Assembly: GCF_009904055.1 (NCBI RefSeq)
Contig: NZ_WYDP01000001.1
Span: 124,001-188,000 of the forward strand
Direction of reading: 5' to 3'
DNA length: 64,000 nucleotides
Source of the DNA: Rubellimicrobium sp. CFH 75288
Lineage (GTDB): Bacteria > Pseudomonadota > Alphaproteobacteria > Rhodobacterales > Rhodobacteraceae
The notes under the pieces are model-generated. The model worked only from the letters and a program-made list of their open reading frames with translations, ran no database searches and had not been told where the DNA came from. Positions 28,721 to 37,734 of this stretch are shown piece by piece (within the stretch, counting starts at the first letter, position 1; each line of letters begins with the position of its first letter). The position numbers and the translations under genes were made by a program.

Positions 28721-28734
28721 TTGTCTTAGATCAA
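28721..28734. promoter_or_regulatory. Candidate FNR/FnrL box upstream of hemA
   Basis: TTGTCTTAGATCAA compares with the FNR consensus TTGAT-N4-ATCAA: the right half is perfect and the left half matches three of five. It lies between the divergent hemA and peptidase genes in the only AT-rich part of that gap. FnrL control of hemA is known in Rhodobacter; the site here is inferred from position and match. Confidence 0.45.
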
Positions 28735-28827
28735 TTTCAAATCGGCTTCTACCGGACAAATCGCCGCTCGGCCGCCGTTGCTCCCGCACGCGCGCCATCC
28801 TAGCGTCCGGCCAACCCGGAGGACACC

Positions 28828-30198
28828 ATGCTCGACCCCGTCTTGGACCGCATCGACGCCGACCTGCCGCTTGCCACCGACCGTCTGATGGCCCTGCTGC
28901 GGATTCCGTCGATCTCGACCGACCCGGCCCATGCCGCCGATTGTGCGGCGGCGGCGGACTGGCTCGTGCAGGACCTGCGCGACATGGGCTTCGATGCCGC
29001 ACGCCACGACACGCCCGGACGCCCCATGGTCCTCGGCCATGGCGGAGAGGGGGCGCGCCATCTGCTCTTCTACGGTCACTACGACGTGCAGCCGGTGGAC
29101 CCGCTCCACCTCTGGACCCATCACCCCTTCGCTCCCCGGCTCGAGGAGACGCCGGCCGGACCGGTGATCCGCGGCCGCGGAGCCTCGGACGACAAGGGCC
29201 AGCTCATGACCTTTGTCGAGGCCTGCCGCGCATGGATCGCGGTGCACGGCAGCCTTCCGGCGCGCGTGACGGTGTTTCTCGAGGGCGAGGAGGAATCGGG
29301 CTCGCCCTCTCTCGTGCCCTTTCTGGAGGCGCAGCGCGACAGGCTCCGCGCCGACATCGCGCTGATCTGCGACACCGACCTGTTCGACCGGGACACGCCT
29401 GCCATCACCACGATGCTGCGCGGCCTCGTGGGCGAGGAGGTGACAATCACAGGTCCCCGGATGGACCTGCATTCGGGCATGTACGGCGGGGCGGCCGTCA
29501 ACCCGATCCGGGTGCTTGCCCGGATCCTCGCCGGACTGCACGACGACCGGGGGCGCGTGACCCTGCCCGGCTTCTATGACGGCGTGGACGAGATCGGCTC
29601 CGACCTGCGGAGCCAGTGGGAGGCGCTGGGCTTCGACGAGCGCGCCTTCTTGGGCGTCGCGGGCCTGTCCCATCCGGCGGGCGAGGAGGGCCGAAGCGTC
29701 CTCGAATCGATCTGGGCGCGGCCGACCTGCGAGATCAACGGCATTGTCGGCGGCTACACGGGCGAGGGGTTCAAGACCGTCCTGCCCTCCCGCGCGACGG
29801 CCAAGGTCAGCTTCCGGCTCGTCGGACGGCAGGACCCGCTGGCGGTCCGCGAGGCCTTCCGCACCCATGTCCGCGCCCACCTGCCGCCGGATTGCCGCGC
29901 GGAATTCGCCGAGCACGGCGCCTCGCCGGCAGCGGTGATGGACATCTCGGGCGACGACTTCGTCCGCGCCCGCGAGGCGCTGTCGGCCGAATGGCCCAGA
30001 CCGGCCGCCTTCACGGGCTCCGGGGGGTCCATCCCGGTCGCAGGCTACTTCAAGACGATCCTCGGCATGGATTCCATGCTGATCGGCTTCGCCAACGACG
30101 ACGACCTGATCCACTCGCCGAACGAGAAGTACGACCTGCGCAGCTTCCACAAGGGCATCCGGTCCTGGGCCCGGATCCTGCACGCGCTCACCCGCTAG
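28828..30198 (+). CDS. M20-family metallopeptidase (dipeptidase / ArgE-DapE type)
   Basis: A 456-residue co-catalytic zinc peptidase. Metal and catalytic residues are visible in order: FYGHYDVQP (His, Asp), [10 protein letters not shown] (bridging Asp), EGEEESGS (general-base Glu and metal Glu), ICDTD (Asp) and, at the C-terminus, LIHSPNEKY (His). The insert between them is the dimerisation domain (about 200-320, [12 protein letters not shown]). It most resembles the dipeptidase/CNDP subgroup. GGAGG lies seven bases before the ATG. It is divergent from hemA and has no evident operon partner. Confidence 0.9.
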   Translation: MLDPVLDRIDADLPLATDRLMALLRIPSISTDPAHAADCAAAADWLVQDLRDMGFDAARHDTPGRPMVLGHGGEGARHLLFYGHYDVQPVDPLHLWTHHPFAPRLEETPAGPVIRGRGASDDKGQLMTFVEACRAWIAVHGSLPARVTVFLEGEEESGSPSLVPFLEAQRDRLRADIALICDTDLFDRDTPAITTMLRGLVGEEVTITGPRMDLHSGMYGGAAVNPIRVLARILAGLHDDRGRVTLPGFYDGVDEIGSDLRSQWEALGFDERAFLGVAGLSHPAGEEGRSVLESIWARPTCEINGIVGGYTGEGFKTVLPSRATAKVSFRLVGRQDPLAVREAFRTHVRAHLPPDCRAEFAEHGASPAAVMDISGDDFVRAREALSAEWPRPAAFTGSGGSIPVAGYFKTILGMDSMLIGFANDDDLIHSPNEKYDLRSFHKGIRSWARILHALTR

Positions 30199-30219
30199 GA
30201 GCCGAACCCGGCCCCGGCG

Positions 30220-31488
30220 TCACCGCGCCGAGGCCACCTCCTTCTTCTGGCCCTGATCCGTGTGGATCATGAGCGGCTTGCCGCCGGGACTCACCGCCTC
30301 CTCGTTGACCACGACCTCCCGCACGGACGTCAGACCCGGCAGTTCGAACATGGTATCCAGAAGGATGTCCTCCATGATCGACCGCAGACCCCGCGCACCC
30401 GTCTTGCGCTCGATGGCCCGCTTGGCGATGGCGCGAAGCGCGTCGTCGGTGAAGGTCAGCTTGGTGTCCTCGAGATCGAACAGGCGCTGATACTGCTTGA
30501 CGAGGGCGTTCTTGGGCTCGGTCAGGATCTTGACCAGCGCCGTCTCGTCGAGGTCGGTCAGCGTCGCGATCACCGGAAGGCGGCCGACGAATTCCGGGAT
30601 CAGCCCGAACTTCAGGAGATCCTCCGGCTCGAGATCCTTGAAGATCTCGCCGATGCTGCGCTCGTCCGGAGCGACGACCTTGGCGCCGAAGCCCATGCCC
30701 GTCCCCTTGGAGCGCTGGGCGATGATCTTCTCGAGCCCCGCAAAGGCGCCGCCGCAGATGAACAGGATGTTCGTGGTGTCCACCTGCAGGAATTCCTGCT
30801 GGGGATGCTTGCGCCCGCCCTGCGGGGGCACGGAGGCGATCGTGCCCTCCATGATCTTGAGCAGCGCCTGCTGCACGCCCTCGCCCGAGACATCCCGCGT
30901 GATCGAGGGGTTGTCGGACTTGCGGGTGATCTTGTCCACCTCGTCGATATAGACGATGCCCCGCTGCGCGCGCTCGACGTTGTACTCGCTGGCCTGCAGC
31001 AGCTTGAGGATGATGTTCTCCACGTCCTCACCGACATAGCCGGCCTCGGTCAGCGTGGTGGCATCCGCCATGGTGAAGGGCACGTCGAGGATGCGCGCCA
31101 GCGTCTGGGCGAGCAGCGTCTTGCCGCAGCCGGTCGGGCCGATCAGCAGGATGTTCGACTTCGCAAGTTCGATGTCCTGCGACTTCTGCGCATGAGCCAG
31201 GCGCTTGTAGTGGTTGTGCACCGCGACCGAGAGCACCCGTTTGGCGTGCTCCTGCCCGATCACGTAATCGTCGAGCACGTCGCAGATCTCGCGCGGGGTG
31301 GGCACGCCGTCCGCCGATTTCAGTCCGGAGGTCTTGGTCTCCTCCCGGATGATGTCCATGCAGAGCTCGACGCATTCATCGCAGATGAACACCGTCGGCC
31401 CGGCGATGAGCTTGCGCACCTCATGCTGGCTCTTGCCGCAGAAGGAGCAGTAGAGGGTGTTCTTGCCGTCGCCGGGTGCGTTCGCCAT
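30220..31488 (-). CDS. clpX: ATP-dependent Clp protease ATP-binding subunit ClpX
   Basis: A 422-residue AAA+ unfoldase that feeds substrates to ClpP. The N-terminal zinc-binding domain has CSFCGKSQ and ICDECVELC. The AAA+ core shows Walker A GPTGCGKT, Walker [11 protein letters not shown], the pore loop [11 protein letters not shown] and the arginine-rich sensor region [10 protein letters not shown]. The ATG at 31488 has AGAGGAG upstream; longer in-frame starts lie in the terminator region after clpP. It follows clpP with a 154-base gap that contains a hairpin terminator, so it probably has a promoter of its own. Confidence 0.97.
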   Translation of the reverse strand: MANAPGDGKNTLYCSFCGKSQHEVRKLIAGPTVFICDECVELCMDIIREETKTSGLKSADGVPTPREICDVLDDYVIGQEHAKRVLSVAVHNHYKRLAHAQKSQDIELAKSNILLIGPTGCGKTLLAQTLARILDVPFTMADATTLTEAGYVGEDVENIILKLLQASEYNVERAQRGIVYIDEVDKITRKSDNPSITRDVSGEGVQQALLKIMEGTIASVPPQGGRKHPQQEFLQVDTTNILFICGGAFAGLEKIIAQRSKGTGMGFGAKVVAPDERSIGEIFKDLEPEDLLKFGLIPEFVGRLPVIATLTDLDETALVKILTEPKNALVKQYQRLFDLEDTKLTFTDDALRAIAKRAIERKTGARGLRSIMEDILLDTMFELPGLTSVREVVVNEEAVSPGGKPLMIHTDQGQKKEVASAR

Positions 31489-31610
31489 GGGTCTCCTCTG
31501 GCCCTGTCGGGCCCTCAGGTCGGCACCGGGGCCTCGAGCTCCGGGTGCGGGGGCCGCGGCAGGCGCGACCCGTTGCGAGACTAGGGCACGGCCCTGACCG
31601 CCACAACGCC

Positions 31611-31629
31611 AAAAACCCCGGTCGGGGTT
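31611..31629 (-). terminator. Rho-independent terminator after clpP
   Basis: On the minus strand AACCCC-GACC-GGGGTT forms a six-base-pair stem with a four-base loop and runs straight into TTTTT. It lies 14 bases after the clpP stop and 123 bases before the clpX start, and could end or attenuate clpP transcription. Confidence 0.6.
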
Positions 31630-31642
31630 CCGGGCGTGGCGC

Positions 31643-32284
31643 TCAGGCGGCACTCGCCTGCGCGCCCTCCTTGCCGCCGTCGCGGCTCGTCAGGATGTCG
31701 TCGATGAGGCCCCATGCCTTGGCCTCCTCGGGGTCCATGAAACGGTCGCGCTCGAGCGCGGCCTCCACCGCTTCCATGGTCTGGCCGGTATGCTTGACGT
31801 AGATCTCGTTGAGGCGCTTGCGCAGCGCCTCGGTCCGGCGGGCGTGGATCAGGATGTCGGTGGCCTGCCCCTGATAGCCGCCCGAAGGCTGGTGGACCAT
31901 GATCTCGCTGTTGGGCAGCGAGAAGCGCATTCCCTTCTCGCCAGCGGTCAGCAGCAGCGAGCCCATCGACGCAGCCTGCCCGATGACGAGGGTGGACACC
32001 TTGGGGCGGATGTACTGCATCGTGTCGTAGATCGACAGCCCGGAGGTCACGACGCCGCCGGGGCTGTTGATGTACATGGAGATTTCCTTTTTCGGATTCT
32101 CCGCCTCGAGGTGCAGCAGCTGCGCGACCACCAGCTGCGCCATCACGTCGTGGACGGGACCCGAGACGAAGATCACCCGCTCCTTCAGCAGGCGCGAGAA
32201 GATGTCATAGGCGCGCTCGCCCCGGCTGGTCTGCTCGACCACCATCGGGACCAGGTTCATGTAGTGCTCGGCAGGGTCTCTCAT
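31643..32284 (-). CDS. clpP: ATP-dependent Clp protease proteolytic subunit ClpP
   Basis: A 213-residue serine protease that forms the double-heptamer chamber used by ClpX and ClpA. The triad is visible: Ser106 in [11 protein letters not shown], His131 in [10 protein letters not shown] and the Asp in [10 protein letters not shown]. The oxyanion strand NSPGG is present. The C-terminus is extended by a short alanine/glycine tail ([11 protein letters not shown]). It heads the clpP-clpX pair. Confidence 0.97.
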   Translation of the reverse strand: MRDPAEHYMNLVPMVVEQTSRGERAYDIFSRLLKERVIFVSGPVHDVMAQLVVAQLLHLEAENPKKEISMYINSPGGVVTSGLSIYDTMQYIRPKVSTLVIGQAASMGSLLLTAGEKGMRFSLPNSEIMVHQPSGGYQGQATDILIHARRTEALRKRLNEIYVKHTGQTMEAVEAALERDRFMDPEEAKAWGLIDDILTSRDGGKEGAQASAA

Positions 32285-32356
32285 GGCGGGCGGTCCTCAT
32301 TGCGCAGGGCCGCAATCTACGGATGCCCCCGCAGGGCTGCAAGGGCACGGCCCGCT

Positions 32357-34156
32357 CTATCGCGTGAACGGCACCGGACCGGCCGCGACGAACCGGTTCG
32401 CGGGGTCGGCGCCTTCCGGTCCAGGCGGAGGCACTGTCGCGACGGCGGACGCGCCGCGCGGCGCGGCCCCCTCGCCGAGGGGCACCAGGAGGCTGACGCG
32501 GAACGTCCCGTCGGGTTGCCAGCCTTCCTCCACGGACGCACCGAGCTGCGCCGCGAAGGCTCCGATCAGATGGCGTCCCAGACCGCGCCCCGCGACCTCG
32601 TCGGCCACCGGACCCGTGCCGCTATTGGCCACGGTCAGCCGCACGCCACCCGTCTCGGCCCTCAGCGACAGCAGGACGCGCGGCCTGCCCCGGCCGCCGC
32701 CTGCAAAGGCGACGGCGTTCGACATCGCTTCGGCGGCCAGAAAGGCCAGCGGCACGGCACGGTCAGGGTCGAGCACGATGTCGTCCACCTCCACGGTGCT
32801 GTCCATCTCGCCGCCGCGCGCGCCGAGCTCCTGCGCCACGACCGCCTTGAGGATCGGCGCGACGCCGACCGCGCCCATGTCGGTGCTGTTGTAAAGGCTG
32901 CGGTAGATCGCCGCGAGCGTGAGCACCCGGTCCTGGAGACGCCGGAGAGCGGCGCGCGCCGCCGGATCGGGCAGGCGCCGCAACTGCATCGAGATGATCG
33001 ACGAGATCAACTGGAGGTTGTTCTTGACCCTGTGATGAACCTCCCGCAGCAGGACGCCGCGCTCCCGGAACGCGGTTTCCATCCGTGCCTCGTCCTGTCG
33101 GATCGCCTGCGCCATCTCGCGGAAGGCGCGCTCGATCTCCTGCAGTTCGTGGGCGGCGCCGGCCGCGATGATCGGATGCGCGGCAATCGAGCGGTCCCGC
33201 CCGAAGCGACGCATCGCATCCGCCAGCGCCGCCACCCGCCGCACGACATGGCGATGGACAGCCCAATAGGCGACCAGCAGACTGGCGATCCACATCAGCA
33301 GCGGAAACAGCAGCGGCGGCCAGACCCGCTCGGGCGACCGGCCGGCCTGCGCGAGGCTCCAGGCGCCGAGCGCATAGGCCATGCCGGAGGCGAGCGGCGC
33401 AACCGTGTAGTGGCGCTCCACTCCGTCGCGGCCGGGCGCGGTGAAGGCCCGTCCCGACCCGGTCGCCAGGTCGGAGAGGGCGATGTCGCGCGGCAGCGCT
33501 GTCTCGTTCTGGACACCCACCGTCAGGATCTCGCCCCTGTCGTTGAAGGTCAGATGCGCGACCGGCGCAGGACCGGCGGGCGGCGCCACGGCCAGATTGT
33601 CGCGCGGGATGACCAGGGCCACATAGGCCCGCCCGCTGGGTCCCACCGTCGGACCGGGCGGAACGACAAGGGGGACGCCGATCACGAGGCTCGGCACATC
33701 CGCCACGAGATCGGGACGGATGTGAACCCGCAGGGGCTCCGCCAGAAGGGTGAGGATCCTTTCGTCCTCCACAGCAAAGGGACCGCCAGCGGACGAGCAG
33801 GGGACGCTGCCCTCGACGGTGACGACCCCGGCGAAACTGTAGAAGCCGCGCGCCTCGACAAAGCGGGCCATGTCCGCGTTGCACTGGGCCAGGTCCGTGC
33901 CGACCACCGCCGTCTCGCGCAGGGCTTCGGCCGCGCCCAGCGCCTGCTCCAGCGCCGTCTGGACCGGCTCGGCTCCGCGGCGGGTCGCGGCGACCAGCGA
34001 CAGATCCGTGCGCGATTGCACCTCGTCCCGCAGCTCGGCCGTCTGGAACAGGGCGACCAGGCCCAGCGGCAGCAGCGCCAGCGACAAGGCCCCCGCAAGA
34101 CGGACCGCCAGCCCGTCGCGCCGCAGCCGCCAGCGTGAGGGCGGCCCGTCGCTCAC
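32357..34156 (-). CDS. HisKA_2-type sensor histidine kinase of the general stress locus
   Basis: A 599-residue membrane kinase. A transmembrane helix (about 17-37) and a second (about 280-300) bracket a periplasmic sensor region of some 240 residues with no domain I recognise. Then come a HAMP-like stretch, a HisKA_2 phosphoacceptor EVHHRVKNNLQLISS (His374/375) and an HATPase_c domain (AAEAMSNAVAFA, GRGLGRHLIGAFA). Kinases of this class phosphorylate PhyR. It starts at a GTG that overlaps the ecfG stop (GTGA), so it is translationally coupled to the sigma factor, which strongly supports PhyR as its partner; the stimulus is unknown. Confidence 0.85.
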   Translation of the reverse strand: MSDGPPSRWRLRRDGLAVRLAGALSLALLPLGLVALFQTAELRDEVQSRTDLSLVAATRRGAEPVQTALEQALGAAEALRETAVVGTDLAQCNADMARFVEARGFYSFAGVVTVEGSVPCSSAGGPFAVEDERILTLLAEPLRVHIRPDLVADVPSLVIGVPLVVPPGPTVGPSGRAYVALVIPRDNLAVAPPAGPAPVAHLTFNDRGEILTVGVQNETALPRDIALSDLATGSGRAFTAPGRDGVERHYTVAPLASGMAYALGAWSLAQAGRSPERVWPPLLFPLLMWIASLLVAYWAVHRHVVRRVAALADAMRRFGRDRSIAAHPIIAAGAAHELQEIERAFREMAQAIRQDEARMETAFRERGVLLREVHHRVKNNLQLISSIISMQLRRLPDPAARAALRRLQDRVLTLAAIYRSLYNSTDMGAVGVAPILKAVVAQELGARGGEMDSTVEVDDIVLDPDRAVPLAFLAAEAMSNAVAFAGGGRGRPRVLLSLRAETGGVRLTVANSGTGPVADEVAGRGLGRHLIGAFAAQLGASVEEGWQPDGTFRVSLLVPLGEGAAPRGASAVATVPPPGPEGADPANRFVAAGPVPFTR

Positions 34157-34773
34157 AGATGCGGCCCGCCCTGCGCCGCGATCACGGCCAGCGTCGCGCC
34201 GTCGGTCAACTCCAGCCGGTCCCCCTCCTTGAGGTTCAGAAGCTGGGCCAGGCGCACACGGGCGCGGTTGGCGCGGCTCTTGACCGTGCCCACCGCCACC
34301 CCGGTCATCTCCGCCGCCTCCTCGTAGGAGAAGCCCGAGGCCCCTACCAGTTGCAGCGCCTCGCGCTGTTCGACCGGAAGCTGCTGAAAGGCGCGCACGA
34401 AATCCTGAAGCTGGAGCCGGCCGTCATGCGCGGGCTTTTCCGCCAGCGAGCTGACCAGCGTGCCGTCGCTGTCGCTCACCTCGCGGACGGTGCGCCGGCG
34501 CGACGAATAGAAGGTGTTGCGCAGGATCGTGAACAGCCACGCGCGCATGTTCGTCCCGGCCTCGAAGCGGTCGAAGTTGGACCACGCCTTGACCACGGTG
34601 TCCTGCACCAGATCGTCCGCCGCGCTGGCATTGCGCGTCAGGGACAGCGCAAAGGCCCGCATGGCCGGCAGATGCGCGATCAGCTCGTCCCGCGGGTCCG
34701 TCGCGGCCGCCGGGGCCGCCGGCTCCGGGCCAGGGCCCGGCGGCGGTGCGGACGTCCTTCTGCCATCGCTCAT
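34153..34773 (-). CDS. ecfG: General stress response ECF sigma factor EcfG
   Basis: A 206-residue ECF sigma factor with region 2 (about 35-100, DDLVQDTVVKAWSNFDRF) and region 4 (about 125-175, LQLVGASGFSYEEAAEMTGVAVGTVKSR), plus a proline/alanine-rich N-terminal extension of about 25 residues. In alphaproteobacteria EcfG is held by NepR and released when phosphorylated PhyR binds NepR. Its start overlaps the nepR stop (ATGA), and its stop overlaps the kinase start. The identity rests on this neighbourhood as much as on the sequence. Confidence 0.92.
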   Translation of the reverse strand: MSDGRRTSAPPPGPGPEPAAPAAATDPRDELIAHLPAMRAFALSLTRNASAADDLVQDTVVKAWSNFDRFEAGTNMRAWLFTILRNTFYSSRRRTVREVSDSDGTLVSSLAEKPAHDGRLQLQDFVRAFQQLPVEQREALQLVGASGFSYEEAAEMTGVAVGTVKSRANRARVRLAQLLNLKEGDRLELTDGATLAVIAAQGGPHL

Positions 34774-34973
34774 GTAGCAAGCCGCCGCGTGGAGCCGCCG
34801 GCCCCGGTCCGGTTCGCCGGTCTGTCGCCATCGCCTTGCTGCATCGCAGCAAGGCGCGCCAGAAGGGCGCCGAAGACCGGCGGCAGCGCGTCGGTCGTCG
34901 GCTGGCCGAAGGCCCGGCGCAGATTGGCCGCCGTCGCGGCCTCCCGCAGCTCCTTGGGGGATTGCTCGTCCAT
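34770..34973 (-). CDS. nepR: Anti-sigma factor NepR
   Basis: A 67-residue protein beginning MDEQSPKELREAATAANLRR. The pattern NLRRAFGQ-X5-LPPVFGALLARLAA matches the two-helix NepR core (LR-x2-Y/F ... P-x-F-x2-LL-x2-L). NepR binds and inactivates EcfG until the sigma-like domain of phosphorylated PhyR displaces it. Its TGA overlaps the ecfG ATG, giving coupled one-to-one translation. It is divergent from phyR with 111 bases between the start codons. Confidence 0.88.
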   Translation of the reverse strand: MDEQSPKELREAATAANLRRAFGQPTTDALPPVFGALLARLAAMQQGDGDRPANRTGAGGSTRRLAT

Positions 34974-35025
34974 GGCTTGTCGCCACCCTTCCGTTGCGCC
35001 GTCTCGAGGGCTAGTCTCGTCCTTC

Positions 35026-35051
35026 GGAACCGTAATCTTGCGGGCATCGTT
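35026..35051 (+). promoter_or_regulatory. EcfG-dependent promoter of phyR (GGAAC-N17-CGTT)
   Basis: GGAAC at 35026-35030 and CGTT at 35048-35051 are separated by 17 bases, the known EcfG promoter signature. The -10 lies 33 bases before the phyR ATG. It implies that phyR is part of the EcfG regulon (positive feedback). I found no equally good match facing nepR; a GGAAC on the minus strand (35058-35054) lacks a properly spaced CGTT. Confidence 0.75.
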
Positions 35052-35084
35052 TGGTTCCAAATCTTCGAGGGGATCACCGTTCAC

Positions 35085-35894
35085 ATGAGCAAGACCGACA
35101 CAGCCGACCTGTCCGCCATGATCGGGTCGGAACTGCCGTACCTGCGCCGGTATGCCCGCGCCCTCACCGGCAGCCAGTCGAGCGGCGACGCCTATGCCAT
35201 CGCGACGCTCGAAGCCATTCTCGAGGAGCCTGCGCTCTTCGAGACCGATCTCGGTCCCCGCGTGGCGCTGTTCACCGTGTTTCATACGATCTGGCAGAGT
35301 TCCGGGGCGCCCGTGGCCGACGAGGAGACGGGGCTCGCCAAGGCGGCGCAGCGCCATCTGGCGACGCTCACCCCCAACACGCGCGAGGCGCTGCTGCTCG
35401 CCACGATCGAGGACTTCCAGCCCGAGGAGATCGCCACGATCATGCGCACCGACGTGGACGAGGTGCGCCATCTCATCGGGCGCGCCCGCGCGGAGATGGA
35501 GGACTCGATCTCCGGCCGCGTCATGATCATCGAGGATGAGGCCATCATCGCGCTGGATCTTCAGGCCATCGTGGCGGACATGGGTCATGCGATCATCGGC
35601 GTGGCGCGCACCCGCGACGCGGCGGTGGCTCTGGCCGGGATCGAGAAGCCGGACCTGATCCTCGCGGACATTCAGCTCGCCGACAATTCGTCGGGCATCG
35701 ATGCCGTCAACGAGATCCTCGAGGCTCGCGGGGACATCCCCGTGATCTTCATCACGGCCTTCCCCGAACGGCTCCTGACGGGCGAGCGCCCCGAACCCGC
35801 CTTCCTGATCTCCAAGCCCTACCGGGAGGATCAGGTGCGATCGGCGATCTCCCAGGCGATGTTCTTCTCCTCGACCGAGACCTTGCACGCCTGA
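35085..35894 (+). CDS. phyR: Anti-anti-sigma response regulator PhyR
   Basis: A 269-residue protein with an N-terminal EcfG-like sigma domain (about 10-140: LPYLRRYARALTGSQSSGDAY, then a region-4 mimic LATIEDFQPEEIATIMRTDVDEVRHL) and a C-terminal receiver domain (about 145-265) with acidic Glu150/Asp151, phosphoacceptor Asp195 (LILADIQLAD), Thr in FITAF and Lys in ISKPY. Phosphorylation exposes the sigma mimic, which titrates NepR and frees EcfG. It is divergent from nepR-ecfG-kinase and carries its own EcfG-type promoter. Confidence 0.95.
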   Translation: MSKTDTADLSAMIGSELPYLRRYARALTGSQSSGDAYAIATLEAILEEPALFETDLGPRVALFTVFHTIWQSSGAPVADEETGLAKAAQRHLATLTPNTREALLLATIEDFQPEEIATIMRTDVDEVRHLIGRARAEMEDSISGRVMIIEDEAIIALDLQAIVADMGHAIIGVARTRDAAVALAGIEKPDLILADIQLADNSSGIDAVNEILEARGDIPVIFITAFPERLLTGERPEPAFLISKPYREDQVRSAISQAMFFSSTETLHA

Positions 35895-35927
35895 CACGGT
35901 CCGCGCCTGTTCGTCGCCGCCTCCTTG

Positions 35928-35937
35928 CAAGCGCTTG
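35928..35937. promoter_or_regulatory. LacI-type operator before the lacI-family gene
   Basis: CAAGCGCTTG is a perfect ten-base palindrome with the central CG typical of LacI-family operators. It lies 45 bases before the regulator's ATG and just after phyR, so autorepression is the simplest reading. Confidence 0.5.
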
Positions 35938-35982
35938 AGGGGGCGGCGATCCTCTGCCCGGAAGAGCAGGGCAGAACCAGGC

Positions 35983-37002
35983 ATGACCGTCACCTTGAAG
36001 GATGTCGCGGCCGCGGCGGGGGTTTCCGTGTCGGCCGTCTCCCGCAGCTTCACGCCGGGGGCGCCCATCGCCGCGGCGACACGGTCCCGGATCCTGCGGA
36101 TCGCCGCCCGGATGGGGTATCAGCGCAACCATCTCGCCGCAGGGCTGACCACCGGGCGGACACGGCTGATCGCGATGCTCGTCGAAGTCGACACGGACCC
36201 CGAGACGCTTCGTTTCGTCTCCCTGCTGGCCGAGCGCCTCGCCGGTGAAGGGCTGCGACCGACCCTCCTTCACGCTCCGCCGGGGCGCGATCCGCGTGCG
36301 GTGCTGCGGGCTCTGCGCGAACATCCGCCGGAAGCCGTCGTGATCGCGTCGGCCGCGGCGCATCCGGCCATGGCGCGCGCTCTCCGGGGAGCGGGCTGGC
36401 CCGTCGTGCAGGCGCTTGCATCCCAGCCCGCAGCCGCCGACGCGCCGCTGGTGGCGCTGGGCGAAACGGGGGTCGGCCGCATGGCGGCCTCCATCCTGCT
36501 GTCGCGCGGCTATCGGCATCTGGCCTTCGTCGGAGGTCCTGCAGTCCAGCCGGCGATCCGGGACCGCTGGGCCGGGTTCCGCAACCTGGCCGAACGGCAC
36601 GGGGCCACGATCGCCGTCCGCTTCGCCGCCGCCTCGAGCTATGCCGAAGGTCGGCGCGAGGTGTTGGACCTTCTCGCCGCCGGAGGGGCGGACGCGTATT
36701 TCTGCACGGACGACCGTCTCGCCATCGGCGCCCTGGCCGCCCTGCGGGAGAGCGGCGTGGCAGTGCCGGACGGCGCGGGCCTTCTGGGCCTAGGGGGCAT
36801 CGAGGCCGGGGGCTGGACCGGCATCGACCTGAGCACCCTGGCCCCGCCCATGGACCGGATGGTGACGGAGACCGCGGAGCTGCTGCTTGCGGCGCTGCGG
36901 GGCGAGCCGGTCGCCGCGCCGCAAAGGCGGTTCGAAGCCGTGCTCGTGGAACGCGGCACGCTCCGCCCGCCGGCGGCGAGACCCGCCCTTGCGGCCGAGT
37001 AG
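35983..37002 (+). CDS. LacI-family transcriptional regulator
   Basis: A 339-residue repressor: N-terminal LacI helix-turn-helix (TLKDVAAAAGVSVSAVSR, about 4-21) with hinge region NHLAAGLTTGRTRLI, then a periplasmic-binding-like effector domain to the C-terminus (GYRHLAFVGG, YFCTDDRLAIGALAAL). The start at 35983 gives the standard MTVTLKDVA beginning; a longer in-frame start at 35935 would cover the palindromic operator. No transport or catabolic genes are adjacent in its orientation, so its regulon is elsewhere or lost. Confidence 0.88.
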   Translation: MTVTLKDVAAAAGVSVSAVSRSFTPGAPIAAATRSRILRIAARMGYQRNHLAAGLTTGRTRLIAMLVEVDTDPETLRFVSLLAERLAGEGLRPTLLHAPPGRDPRAVLRALREHPPEAVVIASAAAHPAMARALRGAGWPVVQALASQPAAADAPLVALGETGVGRMAASILLSRGYRHLAFVGGPAVQPAIRDRWAGFRNLAERHGATIAVRFAAASSYAEGRREVLDLLAAGGADAYFCTDDRLAIGALAALRESGVAVPDGAGLLGLGGIEAGGWTGIDLSTLAPPMDRMVTETAELLLAALRGEPVAAPQRRFEAVLVERGTLRPPAARPALAAE

Positions 37003-37013
37003 GGGAGCCGTTC

Positions 37014-37616
37014 TCAGCTCCGGAAGACGACGATCTCCGGCAGGGCGGTCAGCGGCGCCCCGATCTCGCGCATCGCCTCGAGGCTGATCTGGCTGCCCGA
37101 ACCCCGTTCTCCTCCAGAGGGACGCAGCTCGACCGTCACGCTGCGTCCCGTGACGGGATACTCGATCCGGCCCCGCGTCACCTCCGTCACCAGCGGCGTC
37201 TCGAGCCACATCCCGCCCTGGCCCGGCGGCCCCAGCGAGGCCACCGTGGTCCCCAGCCGGTTCGCGCCGCCGGTCGGGGCCGGGGCAGAGGCCGGGGATG
37301 CCGGTGCCGATTCGTCCGCCGCAGCGGGTGGCGGCGGGGGAACCGCCCCCGGAAGCGGATCGCCCACCTCGAGGCCCCCCGGCGGCAGCGCCGCAGGAAT
37401 GCCGCCTTCGACGGCCGGAAGTTCGGCCGGCGGCGGCGGGGGCGGCGGAGCGGGCGGCGGCGTCACGAGAACCGGCTCCGGCCTGGCGGCCGGAACGGGA
37501 GCAGCCGCCGGCGCGGCGACCGTCACCGTCTCCTCGGCTTGCTGGGCGGCATCCGGCTGCACACAGGCGGCCAGCAACGGCAGGGCGGCAAGAAGGGGGA
37601 TCACGCGGATTGTCAT
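37014..37616 (-). CDS. Proline-rich lipoprotein of unknown function
   Basis: A 200-residue protein with a lipoprotein signal peptide and lipobox LAAC (Cys near residue 18). The mature part opens with about 95 residues rich in proline and alanine ([13 protein letters not shown]), and ends with a compact domain of about 75 residues ([31 protein letters not shown]...) that has no recognised family. It is probably anchored in a periplasm-facing membrane, with the Pro/Ala stretch as spacer. The start at 37616 is chosen to put the signal peptide at the N-terminus. It lies back to back with moaA. Confidence 0.7.
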   Translation of the reverse strand: MTIRVIPLLAALPLLAACVQPDAAQQAEETVTVAAPAAAPVPAARPEPVLVTPPPAPPPPPPPAELPAVEGGIPAALPPGGLEVGDPLPGAVPPPPPAAADESAPASPASAPAPTGGANRLGTTVASLGPPGQGGMWLETPLVTEVTRGRIEYPVTGRSVTVELRPSGGERGSGSQISLEAMREIGAPLTALPEIVVFRS

Positions 37617-37734
37617 GGCCGCGACGCTAGCTTGCCCCCTCGTCGCCCGCAACGCCCCCGGTCCGGCAGGATCAGGCGCCGGCGGCGCACCGCCTGCGCT
37701 TGCCGCGCCGGGTCCTGTCTCCTACCTTGGCCAC

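Noticed and set aside
35054-35085. Second EcfG promoter facing nepR
   Set aside because: A minus-strand GGAAC exists, but no CGTT lies 16-17 bases from it.
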